DNA of 61,902 bases from Alphaproteobacteria bacterium (GTDB lineage Bacteria > Pseudomonadota > Alphaproteobacteria > Rhodobacterales > Rhodobacteraceae), in the NCBI GenBank assembly GCA_030431825.1, contig JAUIIJ010000030.1, positions 1 through 61,902 of the forward strand, written 5' to 3'. Positions within the stretch are counted from its first letter, which is position 1, and each line of letters begins with the position of its first letter. Below, in pieces: positions 44,588 to 53,897 of the stretch. The position numbers and the translations under genes were made by a program. A model generated the notes under the pieces. It saw only the letters and a program-made list of their open reading frames with translations. It did no database searches and was not told the origin of the DNA.

Positions 44588-45586
44588 TCAGGGCCGTGGA
44601 GCCACCCGTGAAAGCGCCGAAATCAGGCTATCCGCACGCTCTACCTTCAAGCGCACGGGCACGGTGATGACCTTGCTGCGAAAGGTCGGGGGCAGACGGA
44701 CGGCGTCCTTTTCCGTCGTGACCATCTGCGCCCCGAGCGCCCGCGCCTCGGCCTCCATGCGCGACATCAGCGCGCCTGTCAGCGGTTGATGATCGTCCAG
44801 CGGCTCGCAGCGGCGCAGGTCGGCACCCAGTTCGCGCAATGTGGCAAAGAATTTTTCCGGCGTGCCGATGCCTGCAAATGCCAGAACCGGCGTGTCCGTC
44901 CAGTCCATCCCGGTCTGCAACGGCTCGAGACTGCCCTCGTATCGCGGCACGGTCAGTGCCGCGCCCCAATCGCGGCTGAATTTGTTCTGTGCTTCCGGCT
45001 TGCCCAGCGACAGGACCATATCGGCACGCTGCAACCCGACCGCCACAGGTTCGCGCAGCGGACCAGCGGGCAAACACCGGCCATTGCCGAACCCCTGCTC
45101 GGCATCGACAACGATGATCGACAGATCCTTGGCGACGGCGGGGTTCTGGAACCCGTCATCGAGTACGATCACCGTCGCGCCGGCCAAGGTGGCGGCCTGA
45201 ACACCCGCGGCGCGGTCATTGGCCACCCAGACCTGTGCAAACGCTGCCAGCAGCAGGGGTTCGTCCCCGGTATCCGCGGCGGTATGGGTCGACGGATCGA
45301 CCGACACCGGCCCGGTCAGCCGCCCGCCATAACCGCGCGTGACGACAAAGGGTTCGTGCCCGGCATCGCGCAACCGTTCGACCAGCCAGATCACGGTGGG
45401 AGTCTTGCCGGTTCCGCCCGCGTTCAGGTTGCCCACGCAGATCACCGGGACATCCGGTCGTGCCACCGGCGCACGCGCAACCCGGCGTGCGGTTGCGGCG
45501 GCGTAGAGGTGACCAAGCGGCGAGAGCAGCCGCGCGCGCCAATCCGGTGCGTCGGCGCGGGTAAACCAGAAATCAGGCTGGCGCAT
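44588..45586 (-). CDS. lpxK: Tetraacyldisaccharide 4'-kinase
   Basis: Phosphorylates the lipid A precursor at the 4' position at the inner membrane. A 332-residue protein with [10 protein letters not shown], a membrane-associated N-terminus and the Walker A-like loop [13 protein letters not shown] (about 51-63), followed by RGYGGR and ILDDGFQNP. The ATG at 45586 follows GGAGG; the ATG six codons earlier lacks a ribosome site. It overlaps the end of waaA. Confidence 0.94.
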   Translation of the reverse strand: MRQPDFWFTRADAPDWRARLLSPLGHLYAAATARRVARAPVARPDVPVICVGNLNAGGTGKTPTVIWLVERLRDAGHEPFVVTRGYGGRLTGPVSVDPSTHTAADTGDEPLLLAAFAQVWVANDRAAGVQAATLAGATVIVLDDGFQNPAVAKDLSIIVVDAEQGFGNGRCLPAGPLREPVAVGLQRADMVLSLGKPEAQNKFSRDWGAALTVPRYEGSLEPLQTGMDWTDTPVLAFAGIGTPEKFFATLRELGADLRRCEPLDDHQPLTGALMSRMEAEARALGAQMVTTEKDAVRLPPTFRSKVITVPVRLKVERADSLISALSRVAPRP

Positions 45587-46808
45587 GATCTGCGCCTCCG
45601 CCATCCAGCTGGTCGAGGATCATATCGACCAGCTCATCGGTCATATGGGCGCCCTCGGTCACGATTCTCCACCCGGCCAATGCCATGGTTGCCGCATGAT
45701 CGGGGGCCGACAATTGCACCACCGCGCTGCCCAGTGACTCGCCGTCATGCACGACACGCGCGGCGCCTGCCGCCGCCAGCCGGGCGTAAATGTCCTTATG
45801 TCCCCCAACATGGCTGCCATAGAGTATCGCCGACCCAAGGGCCGCAGCATCCAGTGGCGAGCAGCCATTTGCACCGGACGGCAGCGAATTCGCCATGAAG
45901 GTCAGCGGGGCGAGGCGATACCAGAGCCCGAGATTGTCGGCGTCGCGCGACAGGATGAGTTGGGTGTTCTCGTCGATCATGTCGCCGGTGTCCCAATCGA
46001 CGCTGCGCAGGTTTCTTGCCGCGATACCCCGCTTGAGCGCCCCGACATCCGCATCCGCATGGGTTACGAGCACCAATACAAGACGGTGCAAAAGCCGCAG
46101 CGCCGCCCGGTGCGCGTCGAGCACCGCGCCGAATTCGGCTTCGGTGACATGCGCGGCAAGCCAGACCGGCCTGCCGGAAAACTCGCTTGTGACACTGGCC
46201 AGTTCGTCGTCGGAACAGGGTGGCGGCGTGGCACAGCTGCGCAGGCGCGCGGCGACGCGGATCTGCGAATGCGGCACGCCGACATTGCGGATCATCTGCG
46301 CCGCGGCATCGGAATTGGCGAGAATGGTGGTGAAACAGGCCAGGCTTGGCCCGGTCAGGTCGGGAAACCAGCTGTATCTCCGGGCCGGGAAATCGGTTTC
46401 GCCAACATCGAGCAGGATCATCGGCACCTCGGCTTCCGACGCGGCGGCGATCAGGTTGGGCATGAGGTTGCCGCCGGTCCAGAGACAGAGGTCCGGCAGC
46501 CAGTGTTCGAGAAAGTACCGCGCACTGTCAGGATGATCGGACTCGAGCGGAACGATATGATCGCAGCCGTTCTGCGGTGCGGGCGGCGGATCGAAACGCG
46601 CGGCTTCGATGGTGATGAGCAAATGCAGCTCCGGTCGCATGATCCGCAACCGCAGGCTGAGATCACACAGCGCGGAATAGCGTTGTTCATTGGTGGCATG
46701 GGCCCAGATCAGCTCGCCCCGCGGGCGTGGTGGTTGTGGCGCGCTGCTGCCGACGGGTTGTCGCCGCGTCAGGGCGCGATACGCCGCGAGACCGAGAGAC
46801 CGGCTCAT
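45573..46808 (-). CDS. waaA: 3-deoxy-D-manno-octulosonate (Kdo) transferase
   Basis: A 411-residue GT-B glycosyltransferase adding Kdo to lipid IVA. Recognisable blocks are [50 protein letters not shown] and the C-terminal [32 protein letters not shown], resembling the GGHNPLEPA region of WaaA. The usual N-terminal membrane anchor is short. It is followed directly by lpxK, a common pairing. Confidence 0.87.
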   Translation of the reverse strand: MSRSLGLAAYRALTRRQPVGSSAPQPPRPRGELIWAHATNEQRYSALCDLSLRLRIMRPELHLLITIEAARFDPPPAPQNGCDHIVPLESDHPDSARYFLEHWLPDLCLWTGGNLMPNLIAAASEAEVPMILLDVGETDFPARRYSWFPDLTGPSLACFTTILANSDAAAQMIRNVGVPHSQIRVAARLRSCATPPPCSDDELASVTSEFSGRPVWLAAHVTEAEFGAVLDAHRAALRLLHRLVLVLVTHADADVGALKRGIAARNLRSVDWDTGDMIDENTQLILSRDADNLGLWYRLAPLTFMANSLPSGANGCSPLDAAALGSAILYGSHVGGHKDIYARLAAAGAARVVHDGESLGSAVVQLSAPDHAATMALAGWRIVTEGAHMTDELVDMILDQLDGGGADHAPA

Positions 46809-46944
46809 GCGCTCAGACCGCTCTGCCGGACGGCATCATCGCCGGATGGCGTCGCAGGCGGCAAAGCGGTTGGACCATGTTCGATTTCCTTTGCGCAGCA
46901 GCTGGATCCGGAACCTGCGCAGCCTACGCGATGGGCAGGTCGCG

Positions 46945-47727
46945 TCAAGACGGGCGCAACGCCGCCCTCAGAAGGCGATGCATGACCCGGCCGCCGGCGA
47001 TCAGCCCGTTGATTGTCGGATGCGGGTTGTTGAAACGTGGGGGCGCGCCGGTCTTGTCCGTACAGATCGCGCCCGCCTCTTGCAGGATCAACGTGCCGGC
47101 GGCCACGTCCCATTCCCAGCACGGGTGCAGCGTGATCATCGCGTCGAACCGGCCTTCCGCCACGGTCGCCAAGCGATAGGCCAGCGACGGGCGATAGGCG
47201 CGGGTGAACGCGGGGACGGTGCCGCCCTGCCAGTTGCCCTCTGCCATGCTGGGCCGGTTGGCCAGCACTTTCGAACCTTTCAGGGCGCTGGCAACGGACG
47301 GTGAAATGGGGGCGCCATTGAGCCGCGCACCCGCGCCTTTGGCCGCGACATACATCAGATCGCGCTGCGGCAAATAGATCACGCCCGCCGTCACGATGCC
47401 CCGTTCCGCCACGGCGATGGAATGCGCCCATGTCGTGCTGCCCTCGGCAAAGCTGCGGGTCCCGTCGATGGGGTCAACGATGAACACCCGCTCGCGCGAC
47501 AATCGCTCGGCGCTGTCCTCGCTCTCTTCCGAGAGCCAGCCGTAATCGGGCCGCGCCCCGCGCAAGGTGTCGTGCAACTGGTCATTGACCGCGAGGTCGG
47601 CTTCGGTGACTGGCCCCGCGCCATCGGGCTTGTCCCAGCGGCGCGCGCTTGGTCCGGCAAAACCCGTCGCGATTTTGCCGGCCGCGCGGGCGGCATCGAC
47701 AAGCAGATCGAGATCAGTCGCCGGCAA
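46945..47727 (-). CDS. Inositol monophosphatase/CysQ-family phosphatase
   Basis: A 260-residue Mg-dependent, Li-sensitive type phosphatase. Metal motifs are visible: LSEESEDS (about 66), DPIDGTRSFAEG (about 85-96) and WEWDVAAGTLI (about 205). The family includes 3'-phosphoadenosine 5'-phosphate phosphatase (CysQ), inositol phosphatase and histidinol phosphatase; PAP hydrolysis is the likeliest role. It overlaps the end of pmbA by 14 bases. Confidence 0.9.
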   Translation of the reverse strand: MPATDLDLLVDAARAAGKIATGFAGPSARRWDKPDGAGPVTEADLAVNDQLHDTLRGARPDYGWLSEESEDSAERLSRERVFIVDPIDGTRSFAEGSTTWAHSIAVAERGIVTAGVIYLPQRDLMYVAAKGAGARLNGAPISPSVASALKGSKVLANRPSMAEGNWQGGTVPAFTRAYRPSLAYRLATVAEGRFDAMITLHPCWEWDVAAGTLILQEAGAICTDKTGAPPRFNNPHPTINGLIAGGRVMHRLLRAALRPS

Positions 47728-49060
47728 GGGTCATCCCTTCGATCAGCAGCGATGGGACCACGCGCGACAGCCAGGGGCGCGCATCATTGGCGGGAATGAT
47801 CCGGCGCAACATGTCGCGCAGGTTCCCTGCGATCGTGCATTCATTGACCGGATAGGTGATCTCGCCGTTCTCGACCCAGAACCCCGACGCGCCGCGCGAA
47901 TAATCACCGGTATTGGGGTTGATGGTGCTGCCGATCATCGACGTGACGAGCAGCCCGGTCCCCATCGCGGCGATCAGGTCGGCCCGGCTCTGCGCGCCCT
48001 GCGTCAGGGCGGTGTTCCACGTGGCGGGCGAAGGCGGTCCGGACACGCCACGCGCGGCGTTTCCGGTGGATGCCATGCCAAGCTTGCGGGCGCTGGCAAG
48101 ATCCAGGGTCCAGCCAGTCAGCACCCCGTTCTCGACAATGGCGCGTCGGGCAGTGGGCAGGCCCTCGGCGTCGAACGGTCGAGACCCGGAAACCCGCGTG
48201 CGGCGGGGGTCTTCGACAAGGGAAAGATGCTCGGGCAGCACCTGTTCGCCCAGATACCCTTCCAGCCACGAGGACCCCCGCGCGATCGCGGCTCCGTTGG
48301 CGGCGGACAGCAAATGTCCGATCAGCGACGAGGATATCCGCTCGTCAAACAGCACCGGATACGTCCCGGTGGCAGGCTTGCGCGGGTTCAGCCGTTCGAC
48401 CGCCCGCTCACCCGCGATCCGGCCGATGTCGGTTGCGCTGCGCAGGTCCGACTGGAACACTCTCGCGTCACCGTCATAATCGCGTTCCATATCGGTACCT
48501 GTGCCCGCAATGGCGACACAGCTGACCGAGCGGCTGGTGCGATCGAAGCCGCCGGAAAACCCGTTGGTTGCCGCCATATACATGCTTTGCGCACCGTAAG
48601 AGGCATTGGCCGACTGCACTTGCGACACGCCCGCCACGGCGCGCCCGGCGGCTTCGGCTTCGAGCGCGTCGCGCTCCAGCGCGGCGGGTTCCGGTTCCGG
48701 TGTCGCATCCGCGAGCTCCAGCACCGTCGCGTCCCGGTCGGTGGCGAGCTGATCCGGCTGCGCGAGCCCGGCATGAGGGTCCTCGGGCGCCTCGCGCGCC
48801 ATTGCAACCGCGCGCTCGGCCATGGCCGCGATGGTTGTCGCGCTGCTGTCTGATGCAGAGCTGATGGCCGAGCGTTGGCCGACAAAGACCCGCAGGCCGA
48901 GATCGGTCGACTCTGACCGTTCCGCGATTTCGAGCTTGCCACTGCGCACGTCGATGGACAGCGACGTTCCCCGGAGCGTGAGTGCCTCGGCGGCGTCGGC
49001 CCCGGCGTCACGTGCTGCACGCAGAAGGGCGCCGGCGAGATCTGGCAATGAGTCGGACAT
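47714..49060 (-). CDS. pmbA: TldE/PmbA metallopeptidase-family protein
   Basis: A 448-residue TldD/PmbA-family protein. With TldD it forms a protease that processes modified peptides and the CcdA antitoxin in E. coli. ESTDLGLRVFVGQRSAISSASD lies in the N-terminal domain; RGVSGPPSPATWN and MGTGLLVTSMIGSTINPNTGDYSRGASGFWVENGEI are the conserved C-terminal blocks. The HEXXXH metal site belongs to TldD, and it is absent here as expected for PmbA. GGAG precedes the ATG. Confidence 0.93.
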   Translation of the reverse strand: MSDSLPDLAGALLRAARDAGADAAEALTLRGTSLSIDVRSGKLEIAERSESTDLGLRVFVGQRSAISSASDSSATTIAAMAERAVAMAREAPEDPHAGLAQPDQLATDRDATVLELADATPEPEPAALERDALEAEAAGRAVAGVSQVQSANASYGAQSMYMAATNGFSGGFDRTSRSVSCVAIAGTGTDMERDYDGDARVFQSDLRSATDIGRIAGERAVERLNPRKPATGTYPVLFDERISSSLIGHLLSAANGAAIARGSSWLEGYLGEQVLPEHLSLVEDPRRTRVSGSRPFDAEGLPTARRAIVENGVLTGWTLDLASARKLGMASTGNAARGVSGPPSPATWNTALTQGAQSRADLIAAMGTGLLVTSMIGSTINPNTGDYSRGASGFWVENGEITYPVNECTIAGNLRDMLRRIIPANDARPWLSRVVPSLLIEGMTLAGD

Positions 49061-49168
49061 GCGCTGTTACTCCGGGTTGGATCGCAGATGTTGCATGCAG
49101 CTATGCCAGACGATCTTGGCCTGCAAGGGGCACCGGGCGGTTGGTGACGCCGCCCGGCGAGATTCGCG

Positions 49169-50695
49169 TTACTTGATGCGCTGGCCGTTCGCTATGACAT
49201 GGCCCTGATCGTTGATCTCGATCCTGGAGTTCAGCGTGTCGGGCGCATCGCCCGGAACCGCCAGAAGCCCCATCATCAAGCGCGCGCCCATTGCCTCTTC
49301 GTTGGCGACGAGCCCCATGCCGCTGAGCTTGTCCAAGAGCGCGTTGGCCCCGACCATCTCGAGATCGACATAGCCGGTCGGGCGCGGAAAGCCGTCCATC
49401 GTGGTGGTGTCGTCATTGTCAAAGGTGAAATCACCGGTGCCCGACAGACTGGCGCCGACGAGCGAGACCAGAAACTTGTTGATGGTCAGGGCGCTGATTT
49501 CGGCGGGCGGCGTCGCGCCGATCTGCATCATCGCGGCCTCTTCCGGGTCAAGAAGGTTGAAGAGCAACTTGCCCTTGCCCACCGCGTCCAGCACCAGGTT
49601 GGCCGGGTCGCGCGGCAATTGCGCGGCCGGGTCGAACATCGACCACAGCACGTCGGACATCGTGAAATCACCCAGGTTCAGGCCGATGGCGAAATCCTGA
49701 TCCTCGTCGGACTCGCGAACGGGGATGCTGAGGTTGAAACCGGACACCGCGGCGGAAATCTCGACCGGAACCGGCAGCTCCTCGGCCTGCATCGAGATCC
49801 CGATCTGCCTTTGCTCCAGGTCATAGCCGAGATGGTCGGCATCCATCTTGAAGCTGAAACGGCCGCCTTGCGAGGTGCTCGCAAAGGCAAAGGACTCGCC
49901 GTCGCCCACGCCCTGCAGATCGGAGCTTCCGGATCCGTATGTCAGGGTACCGTCGAATGCCAAACCGTTTTCCAGCGCGGCATCGAAATCGTCCGGATCC
50001 ATGTCCGGAGGCATCGCCCCGGTTCCCTCGGTCAGGACATCGACCATCGTGCCCTTGAAGCTGCCCGTGTCATCGGACTCGGGGTCGTCAAAAACGATGT
50101 CATAGCGCATGGCATCCGCCGTCAGCTGCTGACTGTAGGTCCGCAGGTCGCCCGTCAGCATGCGGGTGCTCGAATTGACGTTCTCGGCCGTCAACAGGAC
50201 GCTGAGCATGTTCTCGGGCATCGGTTCGTCGGCGATCGACAGCGATGCCAGTTCCATTGTGGCCAGCGCGGAAGAATAGGCATATGTCACGTCACCCGGA
50301 TCGCCCGAGGCTGTCATGCTGTCGTCGCGTTGCGAGAAATCCAGAACCCCCGTGACCGGCTTGCCCTTGTCGTCCACGGTCGTGAAATTCATCGGGATTT
50401 TGCCGGGCACTGCGATGTCAACCGTGCCATCGCCATTTTCGGAAAAGGTCAGAGAATCCATGACGACCGTTAACGTACCCTCGTTTTCGGCAAGGGGCAT
50501 TTCGATCGACACGTCACGGACGGTCAGCACGCCGCCGGAGCCGCCCTCATCACCGGAGATCGAATAACCGGCGGATGCCAGGTATTCCTGCCAGTCCGCC
50601 CAGACATCTGCGGCTGTCAGGTCGGCATGGGCCGACTGAGTTGCGAGGACATAGACAAACGCGGCACCAAAGCCCCGTGCGAAACGAGCGGTCAT
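49169..50695 (-). CDS. DUF2125 domain-containing exported protein
   Basis: A 508-residue protein with a likely Sec signal (MTARFARGFGAAFVYVLATQ, cleavage after AHA) and then a beta-rich, acidic mature part. The pattern of repeated LTADAMRYDIVF, GFNLSIPV and NLGDFTMSDVLWSMFDP segments and the overall architecture fit DUF2125, which is widespread in Rhodobacterales. Function unknown; the periplasm or outer membrane is likely. It is strongly acidic. Confidence 0.75.
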   Translation of the reverse strand: MTARFARGFGAAFVYVLATQSAHADLTAADVWADWQEYLASAGYSISGDEGGSGGVLTVRDVSIEMPLAENEGTLTVVMDSLTFSENGDGTVDIAVPGKIPMNFTTVDDKGKPVTGVLDFSQRDDSMTASGDPGDVTYAYSSALATMELASLSIADEPMPENMLSVLLTAENVNSSTRMLTGDLRTYSQQLTADAMRYDIVFDDPESDDTGSFKGTMVDVLTEGTGAMPPDMDPDDFDAALENGLAFDGTLTYGSGSSDLQGVGDGESFAFASTSQGGRFSFKMDADHLGYDLEQRQIGISMQAEELPVPVEISAAVSGFNLSIPVRESDEDQDFAIGLNLGDFTMSDVLWSMFDPAAQLPRDPANLVLDAVGKGKLLFNLLDPEEAAMMQIGATPPAEISALTINKFLVSLVGASLSGTGDFTFDNDDTTTMDGFPRPTGYVDLEMVGANALLDKLSGMGLVANEEAMGARLMMGLLAVPGDAPDTLNSRIEINDQGHVIANGQRIK

Positions 50696-50821
50696 GGGCT
50701 AACCCTTCCAGAACAATTTTCGGCGCATCGTCTGCGCTTGGCAATCGGGCGTCAAGGGGTGGACCCGATCAATTCGTGGCATTACCACCTGACGCAGGCG
50801 GCATTGTGAGGGAACGTGCAC

Positions 50822-51571
50822 ATGGACATGACGGGAAAGACGGTACTGATCACCGGGGCAAGCCGCGGGATCGGTGCGGAAGCGGCGCGGGTCTTTGCCC
50901 TTGCTGGAGCGAATGTGGGCCTGCTCGCGCGCAGTGAGGCACGGGTGGCCAGCCTTGCGGACGACCTGGGCGCGCGCGCCTTCGGCATGGCCTGCGACGT
51001 CAGCGATTACGCGCAGGTCGAGGCCGCGGTGCAGGCCTGTGTCGATCGCTTTGGCGGGCTGGATGTGCTCATCAACAACGCCGGCGTGATCGAACCGGTC
51101 TCGCATCTGGCCAGCGCCGATCCGGCAGCCTGGGGCCATGTCATCGACATCAACCTGAAAGGCGTCTTCTATGGCATGCGCGCGGCGCTGCCGGTGATGA
51201 GCAAGGCGGGCGGGGGCAGCATCCTGACAATCAGTTCGGGCGCGGCACATGCCCCGATCGAGGCGTGGAGCCATTACTGCGCGTCAAAGGCGGGAGCCGC
51301 GATGCTGACCCGCTCTGTCGATCAGGAAAACCGCGGCGCCGGCATCCGCGCGATGGGCCTGTCACCGGGAACCGTGGCCACCCAGATGCAGCGCGAAATC
51401 AAGGCCAGCGGCATCAACCCGGTAAGCCAGCTTGACTGGGAAGACCATATCCCCCCCGACTGGCCGGCACGGACATTGCTGTGGATGTGTTCGCCCGATG
51501 CGGATGAGTTCATCGGCTCCGAGATTTCGCTGCGCGACGAGGCCATTCTCAAACGCGTTGGCCTGACATGA
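50822..51571 (+). CDS. SDR-family oxidoreductase
   Basis: A 249-residue classical short-chain dehydrogenase with TGASRGIG, NNAG, Ser in ISSGA and YCASK (Tyr-x-x-x-Lys). The ATG at 50822 has GAGGGA 8 bases upstream; a GTG two codons earlier is too close to it. The C-terminal part is unusual for the family, with WEDHIPPDWPARTLLWMCSPDADEFIGSEISLRDE. It overlaps the crotonase gene by 4 bases, so the two probably act in one short pathway. Confidence 0.9.
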   Translation: MDMTGKTVLITGASRGIGAEAARVFALAGANVGLLARSEARVASLADDLGARAFGMACDVSDYAQVEAAVQACVDRFGGLDVLINNAGVIEPVSHLASADPAAWGHVIDINLKGVFYGMRAALPVMSKAGGGSILTISSGAAHAPIEAWSHYCASKAGAAMLTRSVDQENRGAGIRAMGLSPGTVATQMQREIKASGINPVSQLDWEDHIPPDWPARTLLWMCSPDADEFIGSEISLRDEAILKRVGLT

Positions 51572-52188
51572 TCGACCTGCATCGGGATGGCGGATTGTGG
51601 ACGGTCACGCTGAACCGGCCGGACAAGGCCAATTCGCTCACGGCGGCGATGCTGGACGAACTGGCGGGTATTGCCGAGGAAGCGACCGGGGCGCGGGCCC
51701 TGATCCTGACCGGGGCGGGCCGGGTCTTCAGCGCGGGCGCCGATCTTGACGAGGCGCGGGCCGGTCTGGCCACGTCGGATGTCTGGGAGCGCCTCTCGGG
51801 TGCCATCGCTCGCTTGCCGTGCCTGACGATCGCGGCGCTGAACGGAACCCTGGCGGGGGGAGCCATGGGCATGGCGCTGGCCTGTGACCTGCGCATCGCG
51901 GTGCCGGATGCCAGGTTCTTTTATCCGGTGATGAAGCTCGGCTTCCTGCCGCAACCATCCGATCCCGTTCGGCTCGCCGCGCTTGTCGGTCCCGCGCGGA
52001 CCAGGCTGATCCTGATGGCGGGTCAGCGGATTACCGCGCAGGACGCCTTGCAATTCGGTCTGGTCGATCGGCTGGTGGAACCGGATGCCCTGCTGGCGAC
52101 GGCACGTGATCTCGCGGCGGATTCATGCGCTGCCGCCCCCGACATCGCCGCGGGGATTGCGCGACTCTGCGGCAAGGCGGCGGGCTAG
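51568..52188 (+). CDS. Crotonase-fold protein (enoyl-CoA hydratase-like), catalytic Glu residues missing
   Basis: A 206-residue crotonase-superfamily protein, shorter than the usual 255-260. The oxyanion-hole loops RVFSAGADLDE and NGTLAGGAMGMALACD are present. The two catalytic glutamates of enoyl-CoA hydratase are not: the position in GGGCELA is Gly, and the PE of the next loop is PV (FYPVMKLG). The C-terminal trimerisation helices are truncated. It may bind CoA esters but is unlikely to hydrate double bonds. Its stop overlaps that of the convergent HNH gene by 4 bases. Confidence 0.88.
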   Translation: MIDLHRDGGLWTVTLNRPDKANSLTAAMLDELAGIAEEATGARALILTGAGRVFSAGADLDEARAGLATSDVWERLSGAIARLPCLTIAALNGTLAGGAMGMALACDLRIAVPDARFFYPVMKLGFLPQPSDPVRLAALVGPARTRLILMAGQRITAQDALQFGLVDRLVEPDALLATARDLAADSCAAAPDIAAGIARLCGKAAG

Positions 52189-52490
52189 CGGCCGGCGCGT
52201 CGCCTGCCCGGTACAGGCGATCGGAAACCGGGCGGGCGTTTGCGGACCCAGGAGATGAATTTCGCCAGACGCGGATGTGCCTGCAACGCCGTGATGGTGC
52301 AGTAGCTGCGGGCCAGTTCGGTTTCCGACAGGGTTGCGTGTATCTCGCGATGGCAGATGTCATGCAGAAGCACTGTCGCCCCGCCCTTGCCGCCCCGCAG
52401 GCGCGGGACCAGGTGGTGCAGGCTCTGCGGCGCGTCCGCCGGGATCGGGCGACCGCACAGGGCGCAAATCGGGGGCGTTTCGTCAGACAT
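52185..52490 (-). CDS. HNH endonuclease-type small protein
   Basis: A 101-residue protein with a CALCGRP zinc pair, LHHLVPR and HDICHREIHATLSE, which together make an HNH/McrA-type fold (CxxC, HH, CxxH). Similar short proteins are common, and most have no known target. The long open frame on this strand continues far upstream inside the MscS gene, but the domain starts at MSDETPPIC, where the ATG lies. The C-terminus is basic. Confidence 0.8.
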   Translation of the reverse strand: MSDETPPICALCGRPIPADAPQSLHHLVPRLRGGKGGATVLLHDICHREIHATLSETELARSYCTITALQAHPRLAKFISWVRKRPPGFRSPVPGRRRAGR

Positions 52491-52562
52491 CGTGCTTGAT
52501 CCTCCCGCGCCGGACAGGCAAGGGTCTTGGCGCAATACGTGAAACGAGCATGGGCTATTGTG

Positions 52563-53897
52563 ATGGATTTCGATCTGGAGAACCAACCCGAAATCGTGCG
52601 GCAGGCAGTTGATCTCGGGCTGCAGGGCTGGGAACTGGCGAAAGAGTGGTTGCTCAGCCCCGCGGCCTGGACACAGTTTGCCCTGCTGGTCGCGGCCTTT
52701 GTGCTGGCGCTGCTGGTTACCCGCAAGGTGCGGCCCGCGCTGACCCGGCTTCTGACGCCGGCCGAGGGCCAGGACGGCATGATCGCCACCGCACGGCGCA
52801 CGGTTCTGGCCTTCCTGCCGCTGATCCTTCCGCTCATGGCATACCTGTTCACCGGCATCGGCGAAGGTGTCGTGCGCTCCATCTTTGACAGTGGCGAGGT
52901 CATCGCGTTTGGCAAGCGGGTGTTCCTGTTCCTTGCCGCCCGCATTCTGGTCAAGGAGGTCATCGACGAGCCGTTTCTCAACATGCTTGGGCGGCTGGTG
53001 GTGCTGCCCATTGCTGCGCTCTACGCGCTCGGGCTTCTGGACGAAGTCAACCTGTGGCTGGCCGAAACCACGGTGGGGCTGGGGAATATCCGCTTTTCCC
53101 TCATGGCGCTGGTGCGTGGTCTGATTGCGGGCAGTTTGCTGTTCTGGTTCGGACGGTGGTCGAATGACCAGTCGGCGGCGTTTCTCAAGAAACAGGAGCA
53201 AATGCGCCCTGCCACCCGCGAACTTGCGATCAAGGCAGCGGAAATCGCGATCTTCGGCCTCGCCTTCATCCTGCTGATGAACATCATGGGGGTGAACCTG
53301 TCGACCCTTGCGGTTCTGGGCGGTGCCATTGGCGTCGGCCTCGGTTTCGGCCTGCAAAAGATTGCCTCTAACTTCATCTCCGGGGTGATCCTGCTGCTGG
53401 AAGGGCAAGCCACGGTGGGCGACTACGTGGAACTCGACGGCGGCGAGGCGGGCACCATCGTCAAGATGACGGCGCGGGCGGCGATTCTGGAAACCTTTGA
53501 CGGGCGCTGGATCGTCGTGCCGAACGAGGATTTCATCACGACCCGCGTCGTGAACTACTCCGACAGCGGATCGGCCAACCGCTACGAGGCACCGTTTTCC
53601 GTCAGCTACGACACCGATATCAACAAGGTGCCCGAAATCATCGAGACCGCCGTGGCCAAACTGCCCTTCGTGCTGGACAAGCCGGACGGGCCGGATTGCG
53701 AATTGCGCGGTTTCGGTGACAGCGGCATCGATTTTGCGGTGGAGTTCTGGGTGAACGGCATCGACGACGGGCGCAACAAGTTCACGCCGCAGGTGCTCTT
53801 TGCCGTATGGAACGCGCTGCGCGACAACGATATTCAAATTCCGTATCCCCATCGGGTTGTCGAGATCAAGGGCGGCGTGCCGGCTGCTACGGAATGA
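52563..53897 (+). CDS. Small-conductance mechanosensitive channel (MscS family)
   Basis: A 444-residue inner-membrane channel opening under membrane tension. Several N-terminal transmembrane segments precede the pore helix GAIGVGLGFGLQKIASNFISGVILLLEG, and then the beta domain with VGDYVELDGGEAGTIVKMTARAAILETFDG and VVPNEDF. The cytosolic vestibule domain ends FTPQVLFAVWNALRDNDIQIPYP. ATG at 52563 is preferred over an upstream TTG. Its stop overlaps the next gene (ATGA). Confidence 0.94.
   Translation: MDFDLENQPEIVRQAVDLGLQGWELAKEWLLSPAAWTQFALLVAAFVLALLVTRKVRPALTRLLTPAEGQDGMIATARRTVLAFLPLILPLMAYLFTGIGEGVVRSIFDSGEVIAFGKRVFLFLAARILVKEVIDEPFLNMLGRLVVLPIAALYALGLLDEVNLWLAETTVGLGNIRFSLMALVRGLIAGSLLFWFGRWSNDQSAAFLKKQEQMRPATRELAIKAAEIAIFGLAFILLMNIMGVNLSTLAVLGGAIGVGLGFGLQKIASNFISGVILLLEGQATVGDYVELDGGEAGTIVKMTARAAILETFDGRWIVVPNEDFITTRVVNYSDSGSANRYEAPFSVSYDTDINKVPEIIETAVAKLPFVLDKPDGPDCELRGFGDSGIDFAVEFWVNGIDDGRNKFTPQVLFAVWNALRDNDIQIPYPHRVVEIKGGVPAATE

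Noticed and set aside
52491..53852. Long minus-strand open frame across the MscS gene
   Set aside because: Only the last 101 codons (52185-52490) have a recognisable domain and a proper start. The rest mirrors the well-conserved MscS gene and is a GC-rich antisense shadow.
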